Assembly (NCBI GenBank): GCA_004525465.1
Contig: SPCN01000109.1
Coordinates: forward strand, 1-7,264
Direction of reading: 5' to 3'
Origin: Chrysiogenales bacterium
GTDB lineage: Bacteria > Acidobacteriota > Aminicenantia > UBA2199
Length of the DNA: 7,264 nucleotides
Shown here: positions 1 to 5,361 of the stretch, piece after piece
How positions within the stretch are numbered: position 1 is the stretch's first letter
Layout of the letters: each line of letters starts with the position of its first letter
Program-made: the position numbers and the translations under genes
The notes under the pieces: generated by a model
The model's database searches: none
What the model was told of the DNA's origin: nothing
Seen by the model: the letters and a program-made list of their open reading frames with translations, nothing else

Positions 1-1284
1 CCCAACACCGCCATGAGGGGTTTTGGCGCGCCGCAGGCGATGTTTGTTTTTGAGGCGGCGATCATGAAGGCCGCGGTGACCCTGAACGTCGCGCCGCTGG
101 AGATACAAAGGAAAAATCTTTTGCGCGAGGGAGACCGCTTTCCTTATGAGCAGATCGCCAAAAATTGCAACGCCGGCAAGTGCTGGGACAGCGCTTATGA
201 AAAATTCGCGGTCGAAAAGCTCAAAAAGGAAATCGCGGCCTTCAACAAAAAGAACATTCATTGCAAAAAGGGTCTTTCTTTATTCCCGCTCTGTTTTGGC
301 ATCTCATTCACCAAAACCAGCCTCAATCAGGGACGCTCGCTCGTGCACATCAATACCGACGGCTCGGTCAGCATCAGCACGGGCGTGGTGGAAATGGGCC
401 AGGGCGTAAACACCAAAATCCTCCAGGTCGCGGCCAAGACGCTCTCGATCTCTCCGCAGCGATTTACCATCCATAGTACAAACACCACCAGGATTGCCAA
501 CCCCTCACCCACCGCGGCAAGCACCGGCGCCGATTTGAACGGCAAGGCCACGATCATGGCCTGCGAGGCATTGCGCGCCAGGCTGAAAGGTGTTGCTCTC
601 CAGGAATTAAAGGGCCGCGACCCCGATGAAATCGAGATCAGGGATGAAGTTATTTTTCATAATGGAAAAAAGACCGATCTGACCTGGGAAAGACTTGTTT
701 TTCTGACCGATGAAGCCAGGATCTCACTTTCGGAGCACGCCCACTATGCCACGCCGGTCATTCATTTCAACAAGGCCAGCGAAAAAGGTCATCCTTCTGC
801 CTACCATGTTTATGGAACGGCAGTGACCGCGGTGACCGTCGATTGCCTGCGCGGAACATACGAAATCGATCTGGTCAAAGTCGTCCATGATTTCGGCTCC
901 AGCATCAATCTCGATATTGATATCGGCCAGGCCGAAGGCGCCCTGATGCAGGGCATAGGCCTGATGACCATTGAAGAACTGCTAGTTGACCAAAAAGGAC
1001 AAAATGTCTATGACCGGCTTTCAAGCTATAAAATTCCCGACATTTATTTCGCGCCCAAAAATGTTGAAGTAGTGCCGCTCGACAGCGAACCTGACGCTCT
1101 GGCCTTGTTGGGTTCCAAGGCGGTCGGTGAGCCGCCGCTGATGTACGGCATCGGCTCCTATTTCGCCATTCTCATGGCCATGCGCGAGTTCAATCCCACC
1201 CTGAAGCTCGACCTGTGGGCGCCGCTGACCCATCAAAAATGCCTGTTGGCCCTTTATGATAAATATGGAGATTTGCTGAAATGA
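1..1284 (+). CDS. Xanthine dehydrogenase-family molybdopterin-binding subunit, C-terminal part (5' truncated)
   Basis: Large, molybdenum-cofactor-binding subunit of a xanthine dehydrogenase/aldehyde oxidase family hydroxylase, which would hydroxylate a purine or other N-heterocycle in the cytoplasm. The frame is open from base 1 and reads PNTAMRGFGAPQ, the family's cofactor-binding loop, so the gene starts upstream; the ATG at 13 is internal. 427 residues are visible, about the last 55% of a typical 750-780 residue subunit. Also seen are VEMGQG (388-405), NPSPTAAS followed by TGADLNG (about 499-543), and KAVGEPP (1117-1137), whose Glu at 1129-1131 matches the catalytic base of the family (Glu1261 in bovine xanthine oxidase). 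The residue before the conserved Arg of RGFG is Met, where the classical enzyme has Phe. The stop is TGA at 1282; the next gene begins 108 bases later. FAD and [2Fe-2S] partners are not in the window. The substrate, and whether the enzyme is selenium-dependent, cannot be told from this part. Confidence 0.93.
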   Translation, partial: PNTAMRGFGAPQAMFVFEAAIMKAAVTLNVAPLEIQRKNLLREGDRFPYEQIAKNCNAGKCWDSAYEKFAVEKLKKEIAAFNKKNIHCKKGLSLFPLCFGISFTKTSLNQGRSLVHINTDGSVSISTGVVEMGQGVNTKILQVAAKTLSISPQRFTIHSTNTTRIANPSPTAASTGADLNGKATIMACEALRARLKGVALQELKGRDPDEIEIRDEVIFHNGKKTDLTWERLVFLTDEARISLSEHAHYATPVIHFNKASEKGHPSAYHVYGTAVTAVTVDCLRGTYEIDLVKVVHDFGSSINLDIDIGQAEGALMQGIGLMTIEELLVDQKGQNVYDRLSSYKIPDIYFAPKNVEVVPLDSEPDALALLGSKAVGEPPLMYGIGSYFAILMAMREFNPTLKLDLWAPLTHQKCLLALYDKYGDLLK

Positions 1285-1392
1285 TCCGCTTGGGCAGCAT
1301 ATTGGCTTCAAGGCAAATCTCTTCCGGGCCGACACAATAAATGCGGGTTGCGTAGATAGGTTTAGGCAATTATGTAAAAGGAGATAAAGAAA

Positions 1393-2592
1393 ATGGGTAA
1401 ATCTGATTTCATGGTAAAGACAAAAATCGATGATTTGTTCCGCTTGAATTTCGACGGCTTCAGAAAGGATTTTCTGCTTTCTTGGCAAAAAAGCGCTGAT
1501 GACATTCAGGCGGTAATGACCCTGGCTGAAATTTTGTGGGAACTTCATAATGACAACGTCGGGTTGAGAGTTTTTCGCACCGGGCTGGCCGTGTCGTTTT
1601 TCCGTGATAAATCGACAAGAACCAGGTTGGCTTACGCCTCCGCCTGCGACCTTTTGGGATTAACCATGCAGGAAATGGACGAGGAAAAATCCCAGATAGC
1701 GCATGGCGAAACCATCAGGGAAACCGCGAACATGATTTCATTCCTGAGCGAAGTGATCGGCATCAGGGATGATATGTTTTTGGGCCGAGGTCACAATTTC
1801 ATGAAAGAAGTTGCCCAGGCTCTGGACGGCGGTTTTGCCGAAGGGGTTTTGGGTCGCAGGCCGGCAGTGATTAATTTGCAGTGCGATCTGGATCATCCCA
1901 CCCAGACGCTCTCGGACCTGGTGCACCTGAAAAATTATTTTGGCGGCCTGAATGAACTGAAAAACAAAAAACTGGTCATGAGCTGGGCCTATTCGCCGAG
2001 CTACGGCAAACCGCTGTCGGTGCCCCAGGGCATCATTTCTCTTTTAAGCAGGTTCGGCATGGATATCGTCCTGGCCTATCCGGAAAATTATGATCTGGTA
2101 CCGGAAGTTGTGGAAACGGCCAAAAAATTCTCCAGGGAATCAGGGGGTTCATTCGCGATCAGCCATGATATGAAGGCGGCATTCAAGAACGCCGATGCCG
2201 TTTATCCCAAAAGCTGGGCTCCTTACTGGGTAATGCAGAAGAGAACGGACCTGATGTACAACAATGACCAAAAAGGCCTGCGTGAGCTGGAAAAAGAATG
2301 TCTCGATCAAAACGCCAGGCATAAGGACTGGCTTTGCGACGAGGAATTGATGAAAACGACACGCGACGGCAACGCCCTTTATCTTCACTGTCTCCCTGCT
2401 GACGTGCAGGGTTTGAACTGCCTGGAAGGTGAAGTGACCTTGAAGGTCTTTGAAAAGTACCGGGTCGAGACATACAAGGAAGCGCGCTACAAGGCTTTCG
2501 TCATCGCGGCCATGATCATCATCTGCTGCTTCAGGGATCCCGTGGCGATCATTGACAAGTTATTCAGGGAAAATTTGAACCGGGCCGGATAG
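1393..2592 (+). CDS. ygeW: YgeW-type knotted carbamoyltransferase
   Basis: A 399-residue aspartate/ornithine carbamoyltransferase-family protein that best matches YgeW, a knotted carbamoyltransferase found in selenium-linked purine catabolic clusters. The family moves a carbamoyl group between carbamoyl phosphate and an amine; in catabolism it would run toward carbamoyl phosphate for ATP synthesis by carbamate kinase. Visible motifs are the carbamoyl phosphate loop STRTR (residues 74-78), HPTQ (168-171), a proline-containing loop WAYSPSYGKPLSVP (198-211) at the place of the family's knot, and HCLP (332-335). YgeW-like features include an extended C-terminal segment after HCLP (EVTLKVFEKYRVETYKEA). 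The start at 1393 is chosen for the Shine-Dalgarno AGGAGA at 1379-1384, 8 bases upstream; the in-frame ATG at 1411 lacks such a site. The acceptor amine is not established. The sampled GC of this gene (43-48%) is lower than in the next genes. Confidence 0.9.
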   Translation: MGKSDFMVKTKIDDLFRLNFDGFRKDFLLSWQKSADDIQAVMTLAEILWELHNDNVGLRVFRTGLAVSFFRDKSTRTRLAYASACDLLGLTMQEMDEEKSQIAHGETIRETANMISFLSEVIGIRDDMFLGRGHNFMKEVAQALDGGFAEGVLGRRPAVINLQCDLDHPTQTLSDLVHLKNYFGGLNELKNKKLVMSWAYSPSYGKPLSVPQGIISLLSRFGMDIVLAYPENYDLVPEVVETAKKFSRESGGSFAISHDMKAAFKNADAVYPKSWAPYWVMQKRTDLMYNNDQKGLRELEKECLDQNARHKDWLCDEELMKTTRDGNALYLHCLPADVQGLNCLEGEVTLKVFEKYRVETYKEARYKAFVIAAMIIICCFRDPVAIIDKLFRENLNRAG

Positions 2593-2619
2593 GCAGCAAG
2601 CCTTGTTCGCCAGCAGGTA

Positions 2620-2648
2620 TTGACATTTTTTTAAATTCTTCGCAGAAT
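2620..2648 (+). promoter_or_regulatory. Possible sigma70-type promoter
   Basis: A perfect -35 hexamer TTGACA (2620-2625) is followed after 17 bases by CAGAAT (2643-2648), which matches the -10 consensus at four of six positions including the key second A and last T. It lies in the gap after ygeW and would drive the carbamoyltransferase at 2818 with a leader of about 160 bases. The weak -10 makes this tentative. Confidence 0.35.
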
Positions 2649-2656
2649 GTCCGCAG

Positions 2657-2790
2657 CACTCGCTGCCTTGGAAAACCTCGGCATGGTGATGCTGTCACGG
2701 CGGAAAAATTGCTGGACGATCGTCAACGACAAAGCAGAGAACCGCGTCCACGTCAAGAAGGCGATGACGGCCCTGACGATGCGGGGCGGC
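2657..2790 (+). pseudogene. Frameshifted C-terminal relic of a carbamoyltransferase
   Basis: Three blocks typical of the C-terminus of N-acetylornithine-type carbamoyltransferases occur in the right order but in three different frames. HSLP (2657-2668, like HCLP) is in frame 2. HGDAVTAEKLLDD (2682-2720, like EVTPEV) is in frame 3. IVNDKAENRVHVKKAM (2719-2766) is in frame 1 and aligns with IIMDIAECRLHVQKAL at the end of the intact gene downstream; the known family pattern is DEAENRLHVQKA. The N-terminal three quarters of such a gene is missing. I infer a decayed copy, from a duplication or from an earlier carbamoyltransferase at this site. The third block happens to be in frame with the next gene, so an automatic caller may wrongly extend that gene back to 2647. 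The third block is the strongest evidence; the HSLP match alone could be chance. Confidence 0.65.
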
Positions 2791-2803
2791 GCAAACTATT
2801 TTC

Positions 2804-2810
2804 AAGGAGA
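2804..2810 (+). promoter_or_regulatory. Ribosome binding site that fixes the downstream start
   Basis: AAGGAGA sits 7 bases before the ATG at 2818 and is a near-perfect Shine-Dalgarno sequence. It supports 2818 rather than 2647 as the start of the carbamoyltransferase. The ATG at 2647 has no comparable site and its extra 57 residues include C-terminal relic sequence. Confidence 0.85.
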
Positions 2811-2817
2811 AAGCGTT

Positions 2818-3924
2818 ATGGCTGACAAAAAGAAATCGGCAAAAGCTCAGTTAATCGATTTGCGGGGCCGCGATGTCATTACCACCCAGGAATTTTCAGT
2901 GGCTGAACTCGAGGCCATTCTTGCTCTCGCCCTTGAAATGAAAAAAAACCGCTACAGCGAGCGGCACGCCAAGCTGATGCTGCGGCAGACTTTCACGATG
3001 TTGTTCTACAATCCGTCGCTGCGCACCCGCCAAAGTTTCGAGGCGGCGGCCACCGAGCTGGGCGGCCACGCCCAGTTTCTGGAACCCAAGGCCATGCGCC
3101 TCAAGAGCGTCAGCGGCAAGAAGGATAGCGCCGGCGAAAGCATTCATGACGCGGCCAAGGTCATCGCCCGCTACAGCACCGGGATGGGGATTCGCATACT
3201 CGAAAACTCCGTGGACAAATACGGTGACGGCAACTGGCTGCTTCGCGAATACGCCAAGTTTGCCGACATCCCGGTTCTCAACATGGCCGACGATATTTAC
3301 CATCCCTGCCAGGGACTGGCCGATAACATGGGTATGCGGCTGAACGTGGCGCAGGGTGAAAGCACCAGGGGCAAGACGCTGCTGCAGACATGGGCGTCGG
3401 GCAAACTCGCCCGTTCCTACTGTTCGGTGCACGAGTCGCTGCTCATCAACTCCCGGCTGGGGATGAACATACGCCTGGCGTTTCCTAAAGGCTATGAACT
3501 GCCGGATACCAGGGTCCTCGACGCGGTCAGGGAAAACTGCAAGCGGGCGGGGACGAAATTTGAGATGATCAACGACCCGCTTGCCGGCTACGAAGGCAGC
3601 GACTACGTCTATTCCCGCAATTGGTTCGGGCCCGACTTCTACCAGATCGGCAAAGACGCCGAAATCGCCCGCGCCAGCGACCCGAAGTACAAGGACTGGA
3701 TCTGCGACGAGCGCAAGATGAAGATCGCGGGACCCGATGCCAAGTTCATCCATCCGATGCCGGTCGATGAGGAGCACGAGGTGACGCCGGAAGTGAATCG
3801 CGGACCGCGCTCGATCATCATGGATATAGCCGAATGCCGCTTGCACGTGCAAAAGGCGCTGATGGCCATGACCATCTGCGGAGTGAAAATGCAGGGCGGC
3901 AGGATCATCTGGCCAAAAAAGTAA
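2818..3924 (+). CDS. Carbamoyltransferase related to N-acetylornithine carbamoyltransferase, acceptor unknown
   Basis: A 368-residue transcarbamylase-family protein starting MADKKKSAK, with start set by the ribosome binding site at 2804-2810. The carbamoyl phosphate loop is SLRTR (residues 67-71, within FYNPSLRTRQSFE). HPCQ (162-165) is the form seen in N-acetylornithine carbamoyltransferase (AOTCase) rather than the HPTQ of ygeW upstream. The C-terminal IIMDIAECRLHVQKAL also matches AOTCase. Two features are unlike AOTCase. The acceptor-binding HCLP motif is HPMP (312-315), closer to the HPLP of aspartate carbamoyltransferase. The segment at the knot position, TWASGKLARSYCSV (191-204), has no prolines. 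Together these suggest a different acceptor amine. It is followed 24 bases later by the PLP enzyme, so the two are probably cotranscribed. Its position next to ygeW argues for a catabolic role over arginine synthesis, but a biosynthetic role is not excluded. GC is high (67% in 3061-3120). Confidence 0.88.
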   Translation: MADKKKSAKAQLIDLRGRDVITTQEFSVAELEAILALALEMKKNRYSERHAKLMLRQTFTMLFYNPSLRTRQSFEAAATELGGHAQFLEPKAMRLKSVSGKKDSAGESIHDAAKVIARYSTGMGIRILENSVDKYGDGNWLLREYAKFADIPVLNMADDIYHPCQGLADNMGMRLNVAQGESTRGKTLLQTWASGKLARSYCSVHESLLINSRLGMNIRLAFPKGYELPDTRVLDAVRENCKRAGTKFEMINDPLAGYEGSDYVYSRNWFGPDFYQIGKDAEIARASDPKYKDWICDERKMKIAGPDAKFIHPMPVDEEHEVTPEVNRGPRSIIMDIAECRLHVQKALMAMTICGVKMQGGRIIWPKK

Positions 3925-3948
3925 AGGCCGGACATCGTCGAGGACATA

Positions 3949-5199
3949 ATGGGACTCAAGCATGTTTTGGGATTGAAATGCACGGTCTGCGGCAAGGAGC
4001 ATACCCTCAAGGAAACCCGCTATACCTGCACTGCCTGTCAGGGCAATAGCGAAGTCATCTATGATTACGAACTCATCAAAAAGAAAATCAGCCGCAAGAA
4101 ACTCGCGCGCAATCGCGATTACTCGCTCTGGCGGTACGCTCCGTTCTACCCGCTGGCATCACTCAAGCTGATTCCGCCGCAGCAGATCGGCTGGACTCCC
4201 CTGTATCGCGCTTCCCGTCTGGGTGGTCAAATCGGTTTGAACAATCTCTACATCAAGGACGACGGCCGGAATCCGAGCGCTTCGTTCAAGGATCGCGCTT
4301 CGAGCGTGGCGCTGGTTCGCGCCCTCGAGGATAAAGCGAAATTAATCTGCGGAGCGTCGACGGGAAATGCCGCTTCTTCTCTTGCCTGCCTCAGCGGCGC
4401 GATCGGCTTGCGCACCATCATTTTCGTTCCGCAGTCCGCCCCTGCCGCCAAGATCGCCCAGATCATGACCTTCGGAGCCGAGATCATTATGGTCAAGGGG
4501 AATTACGACCAGGCATTCGATCTTTGTCTGCAGGCGACAGCCGAGTTCGGATGGTACAATCGCAATACCGGCTTCAATCCGTTCACTCGCGAAGGGAAAA
4601 AGTCGTGCTCTTTTGAAATCTGCGAACAGCTTGCTTGGCAGGTTCCCGACTGGGTCTTCGTTCCCGTCGGCGACGGCAACATCATCAGCGGCATCTGGAA
4701 AGGTTTCCGCGACCTCAAGGCGGTCGGGCTCATTGACCGTCTGCCGAAACTCGCCGGGGTCCAGTCGGTGCAGAGTTCCGCCATCACCGACGCCGTTGCC
4801 CGCGGCGGCAAGTTGATCCCGATCAGTGCCAGCACAATTGCCGATTCCATTTCGGTTGATCTCCCCCGTGACGGAGCGATGGCCGTTCGCGCCATCAGCG
4901 AATCGGGCGGGGCGGCGGTTAAAGTCGACGATAAGGAAATTCTCGAAGCGATCAAGACCGTGGCTCGCGGCTGCGGTGTCTTTGGTGAACCGGCCGGGGT
5001 CACCGCCTACGCCGGGGTTGAAGCTTTGGCCAGTCAGGGAAAACTTAAGGCCGATGATGTCTGCGTCGCGATCATCACCGGCAACGGACTTAAGGATGTT
5101 GCCTCGGCCGCCAAGGTCGCCGGCACGCCCAGCATCATCGAACCGACCATGGACGAACTTAAGAAACTCTATACAAAAAAGGGAGAAAGGCGGCAGTGA
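3949..5199 (+). CDS. Threonine synthase-family PLP enzyme with N-terminal zinc ribbon
   Basis: A 416-residue fold-type II PLP enzyme. Residues 11-30 form a zinc ribbon (C11, C14, C27, C30), as in many archaeal-type threonine synthases. The PLP lysine is K114 in NPSASFKDR. ASTGN (136-140) and the glycine-rich phosphate loop GDGNIISG (241-248) follow in the expected order. Threonine synthase converts O-phosphohomoserine to threonine, the obvious annotation. However, no threonine pathway gene is in the window, and the neighbours are carbamoyltransferases and redox enzymes. The related cluster carries YgeX, a fold-type II diaminopropionate ammonia-lyase, at the equivalent point, so an ammonia-lyase or other beta-elimination role is a reasonable alternative. 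GAGGA at 3940-3944 is the likely ribosome binding site, with a short 4-base spacer. The stop at 5197-5199 is followed by 143 bases before the next gene. Confidence 0.9.
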   Translation: MGLKHVLGLKCTVCGKEHTLKETRYTCTACQGNSEVIYDYELIKKKISRKKLARNRDYSLWRYAPFYPLASLKLIPPQQIGWTPLYRASRLGGQIGLNNLYIKDDGRNPSASFKDRASSVALVRALEDKAKLICGASTGNAASSLACLSGAIGLRTIIFVPQSAPAAKIAQIMTFGAEIIMVKGNYDQAFDLCLQATAEFGWYNRNTGFNPFTREGKKSCSFEICEQLAWQVPDWVFVPVGDGNIISGIWKGFRDLKAVGLIDRLPKLAGVQSVQSSAITDAVARGGKLIPISASTIADSISVDLPRDGAMAVRAISESGGAAVKVDDKEILEAIKTVARGCGVFGEPAGVTAYAGVEALASQGKLKADDVCVAIITGNGLKDVASAAKVAGTPSIIEPTMDELKKLYTKKGERRQ

Positions 5200-5202
5200 A
5201 AT

Positions 5203-5219
5203 AAAAATCTTTCATTTTT
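5203..5219 (+). terminator. Weak AT-only hairpin after the PLP enzyme gene
   Basis: AAAAAT (5203-5208) and ATTTTT (5214-5219) can pair around a 5-base loop just after the stop codon. The stem has no GC pairs and the second arm doubles as the T tract, so it is a poor intrinsic terminator. It may do little. Confidence 0.2.
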
Positions 5220-5247
5220 GTCCTTAATCCCGCTCCTGAAAGAAATT

Positions 5248-5276
5248 TTGACTTTTATATGGAAAGCACATATAAT
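5248..5276 (+). promoter_or_regulatory. Strong sigma70-type promoter for the dihydropyrimidine dehydrogenase-like gene
   Basis: TTGACT (5248-5253, five of six to consensus) and a perfect TATAAT (5271-5276) are separated by exactly 17 bases. Transcription would start near 5283, giving a leader of about 60 bases before the ATG at 5343. This makes the last gene an independently started unit rather than only a distal operon gene. Confidence 0.75.
5255..5275. promoter_or_regulatory. Inverted repeat overlapping the promoter, possible operator
   Basis: TTATATG (5255-5261) and CATATAA (5269-5275) are perfect 7-base arms around a 7-base centre. The repeat fills most of the promoter spacer and covers most of the -10 box, the place where a dimeric repressor would block RNA polymerase. 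The arms are AT-rich and one contains part of TATAAT, so chance symmetry is possible. Confidence 0.4.
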
Positions 5277-5304
5277 GAGGCCATTGTTTTCCTGAAATAG
5301 GTTC

Positions 5305-5361
5305 AAAAAAAAATCCAGTTTAATGGGGATGAAAAGTAAAAAATGAAAAAAAAATCCCAGT
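5305..5361 (+). repeat. Short direct repeat flanking the start codon
   Basis: Nine A's followed by TCCAGT (5305-5319) recur as nine A's followed by TCCCAGT (5346-5361), 41 bases apart. The second copy encodes residues KKKSQS at the start of the downstream protein. The first copy is in the leader. No function is evident; the A tracts are potential slippage sites. Confidence 0.45.

Noticed and set aside
1282..1359. TGA at 1282 as a selenocysteine codon, since the frame stays open to TAG at 1357
   Set aside because: The molybdenum subunit ends at a normal length past its last conserved motif, no convincing hairpin follows the TGA, and the extra 24 codons show no family sequence.
1348..1376. TTGCGT-17-TATGTA as a promoter for ygeW
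   Set aside because: Only three of six bases match the -10 consensus, and the element runs almost into the ribosome binding site.
2647..2817. N-terminal extension of the second carbamoyltransferase to the ATG at 2647
   Set aside because: The extension holds C-terminal family sequence (IVNDKAENRVHVKKAM) ahead of a complete N-terminus, and a strong ribosome binding site marks 2818 as the start.
2896..4002. Long open frame of 368 codons on the minus strand
   Set aside because: It lies opposite the well-supported carbamoyltransferase and its translation shows no recognisable motif; GC-rich codon use leaves the opposite strand open by chance.
5260..5301. Thirteen-codon frame starting ATGGAAAGC
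   Set aside because: Its start lies within the promoter spacer upstream of the predicted transcription start, so it would not be transcribed from that promoter, and it has no ribosome binding site.
5329..5346. Five-codon frame MKSKK whose TGA overlaps the ATG of the DPD-like gene
   Set aside because: It has no ribosome binding site and is too short to judge; the ATGA overlap could be chance in an A-rich leader.
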